From: Verrucomicrobiota bacterium JB022
GTDB taxonomy: Bacteria; Verrucomicrobiota; Verrucomicrobiia; Opitutales; Oceanipulchritudinaceae
Assembly: GCA_030673845.1 (NCBI GenBank)
Contig: JAUTCQ010000020.1
Coordinates: 146,412 to 210,411 of the forward strand
Reading direction: 5' to 3'
DNA: 64,000 nt
Both the position numbers and the translations under genes were made by a program. Shown one piece after another: positions 16,384 through 24,890 of this stretch (positions are counted from its first letter, which is position 1; each line of letters begins with the position of its first letter). The notes beneath the pieces are model-generated. The model was not told the origin of the DNA, searched no databases, and saw only the letters and a list, made by a program, of their open reading frames with translations.

Positions 16384-17567
16384 AGCTCGCTGCGCTTAGC
16401 CCCGAAACGGCAGAGGTTGCCGAACATACTCCGATCCAGTGGATCCCCGGTCATCTCTGTTTTGCCCAGCTCGCCGAGTTGCCACCGGAGTTGCCTCCGG
16501 AAGAATATGCGGCGTTTGCCGAGTTGACGCTGGAAGGCTCGTCCCCGTTCCCCGTGGAGCAACTGTGCTGGGGCTACTGGACCGATGCCGAGCGTCACCA
16601 GCTGCTGCTCGTCGCCGTGCCGCGCTTCCGCCTCGAACAGGCCGGGCTGAAGCTGGATGAAAAGGCCGCGCACGTCTTCCCGGGCTTTCTCACCGCCGTC
16701 ACCCGCGTGGAGGCCCCCGTGGTGGTGCGCTTTGTCGAAGCCTCCGGCAGCATGACGGCCCTGCGGCTGGAAAAGGGCAAGCCCCTGCCCCAGGCTGTGC
16801 GCTCCGTCCCCTTGCCCGAAGAAGCCGACGAGACGGCCTACGCGTTTGCCCGCGAACAGGCGTTGCGCGCCTTACCCGGCGTGGCCGATGCCCAGGTCGA
16901 AGAGGGCTACTGGACGGTGGGCCTCGTCACGCATTCCAAGGATCGCGGCTGGCACTGGACGATCCGCCACGGGGACGATCAACAGGTCGTCTACCCCCAA
17001 TGGGGCGCAGCCGATTGGTGGACGCTGGACCTGCGCGATGCCGAGGCCAAGACGCGCCTGCAGCGTGAACAGCGCTTCGCAGGTTACCTGACGATCGCCG
17101 CTTTGGCCGCAGCGGGCACCTTTATCTTGCTGCTGCTCCTGCAGCTCGCGCTCTTCGGCCTCTCTGCCTGGAACGGTGCCCGCGCCGCCAAGGAGGCCGA
17201 GCAGATGGCCCGTGTCGATACCATTACGCAACAGCAGTTGCTGACCGAGCGCCTGCAGTCCAGCTCCCGCGCCGGGCTGCGCCCGTTCCGCATGCTGGAG
17301 CTGATCAACATGGTGCGCCCTCCCGAGGTCTACTTCGAACGCGTGACTTCCAATGGGCTCGATACGATCGAGATCACGGGCAAGGCCACTGCCGTGGGGC
17401 CCGTCAACAACTATGTGGACTTGCTGCGCGAACTTCCTTTCATCACGACGGCCACCGTCGAACAGACTTCGGAGACCCGCGGCGCCGAATACCGCCTCAA
17501 AGTCACTTTCTCCGACGTGCCCAACCTGGCCGACGAACAACGCTCTGCCCTGGCTTCCCAACCTTAA
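16380..17567 (+). CDS. gspL: Type II secretion inner-membrane protein, GspL-like
   Basis: A 395-residue protein with a cytoplasmic N-terminal domain (about 1-235) of uncertain, divergent actin-like type, one membrane span (YLTIAALAAAGTFILLLLLQLALFGL, near 239-264), a coiled-coil linker and a periplasmic ferredoxin-like domain (about 310-390, RPPEVYFERVTSNGLDTIEITGKA). This architecture and the position between gspK and gspM match GspL, which anchors the GspE ATPase to the membrane platform; PilN-like folds resemble the C-terminal part. Sequence similarity to classical GspL is low by eye. ATG 16380 overlaps the gspK stop. Confidence 0.72.
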   Translation: MKLAALSPETAEVAEHTPIQWIPGHLCFAQLAELPPELPPEEYAAFAELTLEGSSPFPVEQLCWGYWTDAERHQLLLVAVPRFRLEQAGLKLDEKAAHVFPGFLTAVTRVEAPVVVRFVEASGSMTALRLEKGKPLPQAVRSVPLPEEADETAYAFAREQALRALPGVADAQVEEGYWTVGLVTHSKDRGWHWTIRHGDDQQVVYPQWGAADWWTLDLRDAEAKTRLQREQRFAGYLTIAALAAAGTFILLLLLQLALFGLSAWNGARAAKEAEQMARVDTITQQQLLTERLQSSSRAGLRPFRMLELINMVRPPEVYFERVTSNGLDTIEITGKATAVGPVNNYVDLLRELPFITTATVEQTSETRGAEYRLKVTFSDVPNLADEQRSALASQP

Positions 17568-17573
17568 ACCGCC

Positions 17574-18131
17574 ATGCAGCAAAAGATCTTTCATTGGTTA
17601 AGACGGCTCTCCATCCGCGAACGCTTGCTGGCGCTGGCCTTCGTCTGGGTGATCCTGCTGGTATGGCTCTTCGCCGTGCTGGGGGACTTCGGGCCCGAGA
17701 TCCGTCACTTCAAGCGCACCGGCCAAAACCTCGCCGCGCAGGAGCGCAAGCTGGCCCAGGCCGAGCAGGCTCAGCTTGATTACGAGCACGCCATTACCGA
17801 CATCGAGCCGGAGCGCACGCTCAACGCCAGCCAGCTCTTCGGCAAGATCGACGCCATGGCGCGCGATAACGCCTTGCAGGACTTTGTGATCAACCGTGCG
17901 CCCACGGAATCCTCGGAACTCTTCAACTTTTACCGGGTTCGACTCAATATCGACCGGGCTTCCCTTCCCGACTTGATGGCCTTCGACGAAAAGCTGAAGG
18001 CCGAAAGCCCTTACCTGACCCTCACCGGCTTTACGCTGCGCGCGATCCCGAAAGACCCGCGCACCCTCGATGCGACCTTTGAGATTGCGTCGTTCCAGCT
18101 CAAGAGTGAGGCCCTCCAATCTTCCAACTAA
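17574..18131 (+). CDS. gspM: Type II secretion inner-membrane protein, GspM/PilO-like
   Basis: A 185-residue bitopic protein: a short cytoplasmic N-terminus, one span (LLALAFVWVILLVWLFAVL near 18-37), a periplasmic coiled coil (ERKLAQAEQAQLDYEHAI) and a small C-terminal ferredoxin-like domain (FYRVRLNIDRASLPDLMAFDEKLKAESPYLTL). This is the GspM/PilO design, partnering GspL in the assembly platform. It lies 6 bp after gspL and 19 bp before the gspD start. The assignment is by fold outline and context rather than a sequence signature. Confidence 0.7.
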   Translation: MQQKIFHWLRRLSIRERLLALAFVWVILLVWLFAVLGDFGPEIRHFKRTGQNLAAQERKLAQAEQAQLDYEHAITDIEPERTLNASQLFGKIDAMARDNALQDFVINRAPTESSELFNFYRVRLNIDRASLPDLMAFDEKLKAESPYLTLTGFTLRAIPKDPRTLDATFEIASFQLKSEALQSSN

Positions 18132-18150
18132 ACGCGCCCGACTTTCCCCG

Positions 18151-20526
18151 ATGCGAATTCCTGCTTCCGCTTCCAGCGTCACCCGCCCCACCGCCTGGCA
18201 ACGCGCCAGCACGCTGAGCCTGCTGCTGCTGGGCTCCACGCTGGCTTGGGCTCAGCCCACCACGCCTCCTCGGGGGACGCCGCCGCCCCCGCCGACCACT
18301 CCGCCGCCTTTTGGGCCTCCCCCCAGCGCCCCGTCTTCGCTGCCCTCCTCGCTCCGCACGCCCGGCAGCGGCACCACCGTCGTCAACCGCTCGGCGACCG
18401 GCGATGAATCCCAAGCGCCCGCCAGCGTGGCCGACACCATGGCGCCGGACCGCATGCAAGACCCGGTGGGCGTGATCCGCATCTCCCAAATGGGCACGCA
18501 AGACGTGCTCCAGATGCTGGAAAACTACACCAGCAAGCCTATTCTCCGCCAGCAGGGCCTGCCCGAGGTAAAGGTGAGCTTCTACAGCCAGGGCCAGATG
18601 AACCGTGGCGAGGCGATCCGTGCGATCGAGAGCTTGCTCGCCCTCAACGGCATCGCGATCCTCCCTCTGGGCGACGAATTCCTCAAGGCGGTCCACACCG
18701 GCATCGCGGTCAACCAGACCCCGCCGCTCTGGGAGGGCTCGACCCTCAATGCCAAGTCTTCGCAGCAAATTTACCAGAAGCTCTTCCACCTCAGCTATTT
18801 GACGACTGATGAGGCGGTACCCGCCATCCAGCCGCTGATGTCGCAAGGCGCCCCGCTCGTCTACCACAAGTCGAGCGCCGTGCTGGTGACAGACCCGCTG
18901 GTCAACCTCCAGCGGATCGAGCGCCTCCTCACGATCATCGACTCGCCCGCGCAGCCCAACATCAAGATGCTGTTCATCCCCTTGAACAACATCAGCTCGC
19001 GCGACGCCCTGCAGCGCATGCAGCAGCTCCAGGCCGGCCCGCTGCGCCGCCAACTGGAGTTCAACACCAGTTTTGACGCCGACGAGCGGACCAACCAGGT
19101 CATCGCCTTTACCCACCCGGGCAACGAACAGCTCATCCGCCAGCTGGTCGAGCAACTCGACGTGGATGTGGCGCCGATGACGCGCACCAAGGTCTACCCG
19201 ATCCGCTATGCCACGGCCGAAGACGTCGTGAGCCTGATCGAGCAGGTGGTAACCGGACAGAAGGACGCCCGCGACAACCGTTCGGGCGAGCAACCGACTG
19301 TCGCCCAGCAACGGGCCGCCGCCGAACGCGCTCGCAGCAACCAGGCCGCCGCAGCCCTCCGCGCCGACGCTTCCAACCTGCAGTTCAGCGACTTCATGAC
19401 GATCGTCTCCGACGAGCGCGCGAACCGCGTCGTCGCCTCCGGGACGGAAAACGACCTGCGCTACCTCGAACAGCTGATCTCCGAGATCGACGTGCTGCTG
19501 GCCCAGGTGCGCATCGAGGTGGTGATTACCGACGTGACGCTCGGAGACAATGATGTTTCGGGGCTCGGGGCCTTCGGGATTTCCTACAACAACAACTTTG
19601 GCAGCAGTGCCAAGTCGACGGATACCTCTACCACCACCGATAGCGATGGAAACACCACCACGACTGGTACCGGGAAGCCGACGACCAGCGATGGCTGGAT
19701 CCTAGACCCGTTCAGTGCCCCTTGGGGCGTCGGCTTTAATGCGCCGCTCTACTTCGGCCCCGACTCCAGCTTCGGCCTGGATATCGTTTTCCAAACCGTG
19801 CAGACGAACCGAAACGCTTCGGTGCTTTCTGCGCCCACGATCGTGACCACGCACAATCGCGAGGCCAGCATTTCGGTTGGTGAACAGCGCCCGGTGTTGA
19901 CCAGTAGCACCACCAATCTGAATACCAACAACAACGCCATCACTAATCAGATTCAGTTCAAGGACATCAACCTGGAGCTGAATGTGACACCATTGATCGG
20001 CGACGATGGCGTCATCCAGTTGGAGATCGAGCAGACCGTCGATAACGTGATCGGCGAAGTTAATATCGGTGAACAGAATCAGCCGATTATCGGCACGCGG
20101 CGGGCCAACTCCTTTGTCAGCGTCGAGAATGGCGGCATGGTCGTGCTGGGGGGGTTGCAGCGCAACGACACTGCCGAAACAGAGTCCAGCAACCCGATTC
20201 TCGGCAAGATCCCGCTCCTCAACAAGCTGTTCAATCGCACGACCAAGAGCAATACACGGACGGAACTGCTCATCTTTATCCGCCCGACTATCTTGCGCAC
20301 CCCTGGCGAAATCTCGGAAGACGCCGGCGTGATGCTCGACCGGATGGAAAAGGGCGCCCAAGTGCGTGATTACCTCGAGACCGGCACATTCCGCCCCCGC
20401 GGCGAGCCTCCTCTGAATGACGAGGGGCTCAGACTGAACGAAGATGGAGACGACCAGGTGCCCGTAACCGACGAGCCGCTGGAAGACACTTCCCGCAACA
20501 GCGTACCGCGCCGCTACAACCGCTAG
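18151..20526 (+). CDS. gspD: Type II secretion outer-membrane secretin GspD
   Basis: A 791-residue secretin that forms the multimeric outer-membrane exit channel. It has a signal peptide (near 1-35, LSLLLLGSTLAWAQ), a proline-rich linker (about 37-70), N-domains (about 105-480) built from short alpha-beta modules such as VYPIRYATAEDVVSLIEQVV, and the secretin core (about 535-715: FGLDIVFQTVQTNRNASVLS..PTIVTTHNREASISVG, GGMVVLGGLQRND, NPILGKIPLLNKLF, ELLIFIRPTIL). The acidic C-terminal tail has no obvious pilotin site. ATG 18151 opens the signal peptide; an upstream in-frame extension overlapping gspM is rejected. No GspC partner gene is adjacent. Confidence 0.95.
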   Translation: MRIPASASSVTRPTAWQRASTLSLLLLGSTLAWAQPTTPPRGTPPPPPTTPPPFGPPPSAPSSLPSSLRTPGSGTTVVNRSATGDESQAPASVADTMAPDRMQDPVGVIRISQMGTQDVLQMLENYTSKPILRQQGLPEVKVSFYSQGQMNRGEAIRAIESLLALNGIAILPLGDEFLKAVHTGIAVNQTPPLWEGSTLNAKSSQQIYQKLFHLSYLTTDEAVPAIQPLMSQGAPLVYHKSSAVLVTDPLVNLQRIERLLTIIDSPAQPNIKMLFIPLNNISSRDALQRMQQLQAGPLRRQLEFNTSFDADERTNQVIAFTHPGNEQLIRQLVEQLDVDVAPMTRTKVYPIRYATAEDVVSLIEQVVTGQKDARDNRSGEQPTVAQQRAAAERARSNQAAAALRADASNLQFSDFMTIVSDERANRVVASGTENDLRYLEQLISEIDVLLAQVRIEVVITDVTLGDNDVSGLGAFGISYNNNFGSSAKSTDTSTTTDSDGNTTTTGTGKPTTSDGWILDPFSAPWGVGFNAPLYFGPDSSFGLDIVFQTVQTNRNASVLSAPTIVTTHNREASISVGEQRPVLTSSTTNLNTNNNAITNQIQFKDINLELNVTPLIGDDGVIQLEIEQTVDNVIGEVNIGEQNQPIIGTRRANSFVSVENGGMVVLGGLQRNDTAETESSNPILGKIPLLNKLFNRTTKSNTRTELLIFIRPTILRTPGEISEDAGVMLDRMEKGAQVRDYLETGTFRPRGEPPLNDEGLRLNEDGDDQVPVTDEPLEDTSRNSVPRRYNR

Positions 20527-20594
20527 ATGCCGCTGCCTCCTGCGCCTGCTTGGGCGGGAGGCAAACCCGATTCCCCGGTCTTCACCGCAACGCC

Positions 20595-22280
20595 ATGATT
20601 TCTCCAACGATCGATTACCTTGAGCAACTGACGGCAAACCTGCCCGACGAGCAGAAGCAGATGTTTGCCGAGGCTCCGCGTGGGCAGAAGATGCCGTTGC
20701 TGGCCCGCTTTCGGCGCGAGGGCGAAAAGGAACTCGCGCAAAAATTGGCCGAGCAAGCCGGTTACCCGTATCTGGAGAGCTTTGAGCTGGTCCAGAACGT
20801 GACCGAACAGCTCCCGCTGCGCCTACTCAACGCCTTCCAGTGTCTGCCGATCGCGCACAAGCTGCCCGAGGGCGACACGCGCCTGCCGCTGATCACCCCG
20901 TGGTTCCCCACCCCGGAGATGGACGACTGGGTCTATACCAGCAGCGGGCGTTTCCCGGCCTGGTTTATCGGGCCCGCCCGTGCGATTGGCGACATGCTGA
21001 CGCAGCGTTTCGGGGTCGGCGCCGAGTCCCTCAGCGAGTCCGACATCGCGACCGACGACGTTTCGCGCCTCCAGGATGTGGAGGAAGACGCCAATGCTGC
21101 GATCATCCGCTTCGTCAACGAAGTCATCGCCAAGGCCGTCGAAGACCGCGCGACCGACATCCACTTCGAACCGCTGAAGGAGAGCCTGCAGATCCGCTAC
21201 CGGATCGACGGCGAGCTGGTACCCGTGCGTGTGCCGGACAACCTGGTCGACTTCGAGAGCGCCATCATCGCGCGTCTCAAGATCATGGCCAAGCTGAACA
21301 TCTCCGAGAAGCGCCGCCCGCAGGACGGTCGTATCGTCTACCGCCAGAGCGGCACGGAGCTGGACATCCGTATTTCGACCATGCCCACGATGTATGGCGA
21401 AAGTATCTCGCTGCGCCTCCTCAATCAAAAGAGCCAGCCGCTCTCGATGGAAGAGCTGGGCATGTCGGCCGAGGATCAGGAGCGCATCCGCAAGGTGCTC
21501 GGCCTGCCCTACGGCATCATCCTCGTCACCGGCCCCACCGGTAGCGGTAAGTCGACCTCGCTCAACGCTTTTATCCGCGACATCAACACCCCGGGCCGTC
21601 GCATCATCACGGTCGAAGACCCGGTGGAATACGAAGTCGAAGGCGTCAACCAGACGCAGGTGCACAAGGAGATCGGCTTTACCTTCGCCGCCGCACTGCG
21701 CCACATCCTGCGTCAAGACCCCGACGTGATCATGGTCGGTGAAATCCGGGACGGCGAGACGGCCGACATCGCGATCCGCGCGGCGCTCACCGGTCACTTG
21801 GTGTTCTCGACCCTGCACACCAACGACGCCCCCGGAGCGCTGACCCGCTTGATCGACATGGATATCGAGCCGTTCCTCGTCGCCTCTGCCGTGGAGCTGA
21901 TCCTGGCCCAACGCCTGGTGCGCCGCCTGTGCTCGAAGTGCGCCAAGCCCGTCCAGCACTCCCGCGCATATCTCACCGAGTGCCTGCGCGCGCTGAAGCT
22001 GCCGGTGACGGAGGAAAACCTGAACACCACCCTTTACGAACCCGCCGGCTGCGAGCATTGCCATGGGCTCGGCTATCGCGGGCGCGTAGGCCTGTTTGAA
22101 ATCCTGCGCGTAGACGACCACTTGCACGAGCTGATCGTGAAGAAGGCCTCCGCCCACGAAATCCGCATTGAAGCGCTCAAGCACGGGATGACGACGCTGC
22201 AGCAGAGCGGCTGGATCCAGGCGACCCGTGGACGCACGAGCATCAAGGAAATCATGCGCTTCAGCCGCTCCGACGAATAA
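20595..22280 (+). CDS. gspE: Type II secretion ATPase GspE
   Basis: A 561-residue secretion ATPase that powers pseudopilus assembly at the cytoplasmic face. It has an N-terminal MshEN-like domain (about 40-150) and an ATPase core with Walker A GPTGSGKS (313-320), an Asp box and Walker B (DPDVIMVGEIRD, 375-386) and the His box (GHLVFSTLHTNDA). The zinc-binding tetracysteine pairs CSKC (446-449) and CEHC (486-489) distinguish GspE/PilB from retraction ATPases. ATG 20595 (MISPTIDYLEQL) is preferred to a longer frame. gspF follows 3 bp downstream. Confidence 0.96.
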   Translation: MISPTIDYLEQLTANLPDEQKQMFAEAPRGQKMPLLARFRREGEKELAQKLAEQAGYPYLESFELVQNVTEQLPLRLLNAFQCLPIAHKLPEGDTRLPLITPWFPTPEMDDWVYTSSGRFPAWFIGPARAIGDMLTQRFGVGAESLSESDIATDDVSRLQDVEEDANAAIIRFVNEVIAKAVEDRATDIHFEPLKESLQIRYRIDGELVPVRVPDNLVDFESAIIARLKIMAKLNISEKRRPQDGRIVYRQSGTELDIRISTMPTMYGESISLRLLNQKSQPLSMEELGMSAEDQERIRKVLGLPYGIILVTGPTGSGKSTSLNAFIRDINTPGRRIITVEDPVEYEVEGVNQTQVHKEIGFTFAAALRHILRQDPDVIMVGEIRDGETADIAIRAALTGHLVFSTLHTNDAPGALTRLIDMDIEPFLVASAVELILAQRLVRRLCSKCAKPVQHSRAYLTECLRALKLPVTEENLNTTLYEPAGCEHCHGLGYRGRVGLFEILRVDDHLHELIVKKASAHEIRIEALKHGMTTLQQSGWIQATRGRTSIKEIMRFSRSDE

Positions 22281-22283
22281 GAC

Positions 22284-23552
22284 ATGCCCCTCTTTTCCTA
22301 CAAGGCCATCGACGTCACCGGACGCAGCCAAAGCGGTCAACTGGAAGCGGCAGACCGCCGCAACCTGATCTCGAAGCTGCAGGCCCGTCAACTGCGCCCG
22401 CTGAGCGTCAGCGTGATTCAGGAGCCCGGCAAGGCTGCCCAGCAGACGCCCGACGAGATGGCGGCAGACCTGAACTTCTACGCCTCCGACCGCCGCAAGC
22501 CGCTCTTCAAGCGCACCAACAAGCATCAGTTGGGCCTTGAGTTCTGCAAGCGACTGCTCGTGCTGTTGCAAGCCGGGATGCCCCCGGGCGACGCCGTGCG
22601 CCTGCTGAGCCAGCGCGTAAGCGACCCGACGCTGAAGGACCTCTGCCAGGCCGTGTGGCGCGAGCTGAGCGAGGGCCGGACGCTCGCCCACGCCTTGAGC
22701 CAGCAAACCCAGCTTTTCAACACCGCCACGCTGCACCTGATCGAAGCCGGTGAGGCGAGCGGCAATCTGGCCCCCGTCCTGGCCCGCACGGTCTCTTACC
22801 TTGAAGAGCGTGCGGCGATTCGGAAGGACTTGGGCGCCAAGATCGCCTACCCCGCCTTTATCGTCACGATGGCGCTGGGGGTGATGATCATGCTGATCGT
22901 CTTCCTCATCCCGCAGATCGAGGATATGCTGACGAAGCTGGGAGGTGAGCTGCCGCTGGTGACGAAGCTCATGATCGGCGGCACGGATTTCACCACCCGC
23001 TGGGGTTGGCTGGTCGCCCTTATCGTGGTGGCCATCGGCTTTGGCATCGCGGCTGCCCGCCGCTCGGCCAAGGGGCGCTGGTATACCGACATCATCGCGC
23101 TGAAGCTGCCGCTGCTGGGCAAGATCGCACTCTACAACACGGTCTATACCGTCACCCACCTGCTCGGCACCTTGCTGCGCAGCGGCGTGAACACGACCGA
23201 GGCCTTGCGCCTGGTGGAGAAGGTGATCGGCAACGGCGTAATGCGGGCCAAGTTTACGATGGCGCGCCGCCAGATCCAGGAGGGTGTGTCGCTCGCCACT
23301 GCATTCGAGCGGGTCCACTTCCTGCCCGACGTGGCGATGGACATCCTGAAGGTGGGCGAAAACACGGGCGATGTGGTCAACAGCCTTGAGGACATCAACC
23401 GGATCTACCGCGACGAGCTTTCCGGCCAGTTACGCCTCTTGACGACGGTTACAGCGTCCGTCGCCTTGGGTGGAGCGATCACGATGGTTGCGATTATCGC
23501 CAGCGCTGTCGTGCTCAGTGTGCTCTCGATGGGCAACAGCCTGTCGCTGTAG
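22284..23552 (+). CDS. gspF: Type II secretion platform protein GspF
   Basis: A 422-residue polytopic inner-membrane protein. It has two T2SSF repeats, each a helical cytoplasmic bundle followed by membrane spans (first: LEFCKRLLVLLQAGMPPGDAVRLL, then IAYPAFIVTMALGVMIMLIVFLIPQI; second: HLLGTLLRSGVNTTEALRLV, then a C-terminal span ITMVAIIASAVVLSVLSM). The 33-residue N-terminal FSYKAIDVTGRSQSGQLEA motif is typical. It is the last gene of the gsp run and overlaps nothing. A hairpin 12 bp downstream has a T-tract only on the minus strand, so the true plus-strand end is unclear. Confidence 0.95.
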   Translation: MPLFSYKAIDVTGRSQSGQLEAADRRNLISKLQARQLRPLSVSVIQEPGKAAQQTPDEMAADLNFYASDRRKPLFKRTNKHQLGLEFCKRLLVLLQAGMPPGDAVRLLSQRVSDPTLKDLCQAVWRELSEGRTLAHALSQQTQLFNTATLHLIEAGEASGNLAPVLARTVSYLEERAAIRKDLGAKIAYPAFIVTMALGVMIMLIVFLIPQIEDMLTKLGGELPLVTKLMIGGTDFTTRWGWLVALIVVAIGFGIAAARRSAKGRWYTDIIALKLPLLGKIALYNTVYTVTHLLGTLLRSGVNTTEALRLVEKVIGNGVMRAKFTMARRQIQEGVSLATAFERVHFLPDVAMDILKVGENTGDVVNSLEDINRIYRDELSGQLRLLTTVTASVALGGAITMVAIIASAVVLSVLSMGNSLSL

Positions 23553-23559
23553 GCCGATG

Positions 23560-23588
23560 AAAAAGCCCGCTCTCTGGCAAGAGCGGGC
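23560..23588 (-). terminator. Rho-independent terminator of the M29-like gene
   Basis: A perfect 9-bp stem, GCCCGCTCT (23565-23573) / AGAGCGGGC (23580-23588), 6-nt loop; five T follow on the minus strand. It lies between convergent gspF and the gene at 23625, so it may also slow plus-strand transcription. Confidence 0.85.
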
Positions 23589-23624
23589 CCTGCAGGTGAA
23601 GCAGTTGCTCACCACGAAAAAGGG

Positions 23625-24800
23625 TTAGGCCAAGGCGGGCTGGAGGCTGCGGTTGAGCAGGTCGACCATATACTGGCCGGGCTGGTAGTGCCCCATGATC
23701 ACGATCGTCTCGCCGTCTTTGTGCATGCGTACCTCGGGCAGGCGGACTTCGGGCGTCTTGTGCGGGGCGTATAGCACGTCGTCGTGGCTGGCGTGTTCGC
23801 GCTCCTTGAAAAGGTCGGGCGTGATGTGGCCGCCAAGGTGGTCATCGCGACCGGTGGCGATGTGGATCGTGCCCAGGATCTTCTCGTCCTGAATGTCGCG
23901 ACCGCTGAAGGGCAGCACCTGCGTGCCAAAACCCAACTCGCCGAGCGCACCGACCATCGGGTCGTATTTCAGTTTCTCGTTGTGCTCCTCGATCAGGGCG
24001 TAGTCGCCGTAGATCAGGCGGCTGGAGACGATCTTGCCGTCTTTCACCGTCAGGAGGCCCAACGTTTCCTCGTCGTATTTGAAGGGGAATTTGCCTTCGG
24101 CACCCTGCGGCACGAAATAGACCTCGCCGGCGGGCAGGTTGGCCACATCGGGCGCGCCGCGCGGGCAGAGGCCGTGGCTTTTCTGGGCTTCCTGGCCATT
24201 GGTGTAGAGGCGCAAAGTGGTCTTCTGGCCTTCTACCTCGAAGTCGATCTCGAACCAATCGGCCTTGGTCAGGCCCAAACGCAGCTTTTCGGCGTTTTCG
24301 CTGACCATGTTGTAGTCTACGCTGAGGCCGGTATCGACGATGATCTGGTTGAGGCCGTGGAGGGTGGCACCGCGGAAGCCAAACTGCTTGCACTTGGCGG
24401 TGAGGGGCGCGGTAGCCGAAAAAGTCGAGACGGTCAGGATGACGTCGTAATGGGGGTAAATGTCACGGTCGAGGCTCAGCTTCTTGCCTTGGGTGTCGTA
24501 AGCCTCGTCTTCGAGGTCGAGGTTGCTGCCGCCGGTTTCCCGATAGGCATACAATTCGCCGCCGGTGTAGTTCATCTCCTTGAGACCACCGTTCTGGAAG
24601 CCCTTGTAAAAGACTTCGTAGCCGTAGTTCTGGATTGAGAGACGAGGGTTGTCGAGAAATGCAAAATCCTTCACCTCCTGCGGGTCGGGCAGGTCGATAA
24701 GGATACAGAGCCTCTCCCCTTGGCCGCGGCCAAAGCAGGTCTCCATGAGCCGACGGAGTGAGAACGGGGGGAAGTTGATGCGATTGGGATCGAGTTCCAT
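23625..24800 (-). CDS. M29-like (aminopeptidase T-type) metallopeptidase homologue
   Basis: A 391-residue soluble protein whose C-terminal half carries the M29/AmpS pattern: a Glu in GALGELGFGT (near 286), a Glu and His in DEKILGTIHIATG (near 304 and 312), the glycine pair DDHLGGH, and His-Asp in ASHDDVL (near 337). In AmpT/AmpS these residues bind two metal ions. The usual HxD spacing is altered here (HDD), so activity and substrate are uncertain. The N-terminal half is unlike classical AmpS, and the family may be a separate lineage. ATG 24800 (MELDPNRINF) is preferred to TTG 24839. It is a single gene with its own terminator. Confidence 0.65.
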   Translation of the reverse strand: MELDPNRINFPPFSLRRLMETCFGRGQGERLCILIDLPDPQEVKDFAFLDNPRLSIQNYGYEVFYKGFQNGGLKEMNYTGGELYAYRETGGSNLDLEDEAYDTQGKKLSLDRDIYPHYDVILTVSTFSATAPLTAKCKQFGFRGATLHGLNQIIVDTGLSVDYNMVSENAEKLRLGLTKADWFEIDFEVEGQKTTLRLYTNGQEAQKSHGLCPRGAPDVANLPAGEVYFVPQGAEGKFPFKYDEETLGLLTVKDGKIVSSRLIYGDYALIEEHNEKLKYDPMVGALGELGFGTQVLPFSGRDIQDEKILGTIHIATGRDDHLGGHITPDLFKEREHASHDDVLYAPHKTPEVRLPEVRMHKDGETIVIMGHYQPGQYMVDLLNRSLQPALA

Positions 24801-24890
24801 GACAAAAGGCAGGATAGCAGAACGACTTGTCTGACGCAAGTTGCCCGGCTTCTATTCACAAAAAGGCTGGCTAGCGGAAGGATGGCGCCC

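Noticed and set aside
20823..23318. 831-codon minus-strand open frame opposite gspE-gspF
   Set aside because: Crosses two well-supported genes on the other strand and has no recognisable domain.
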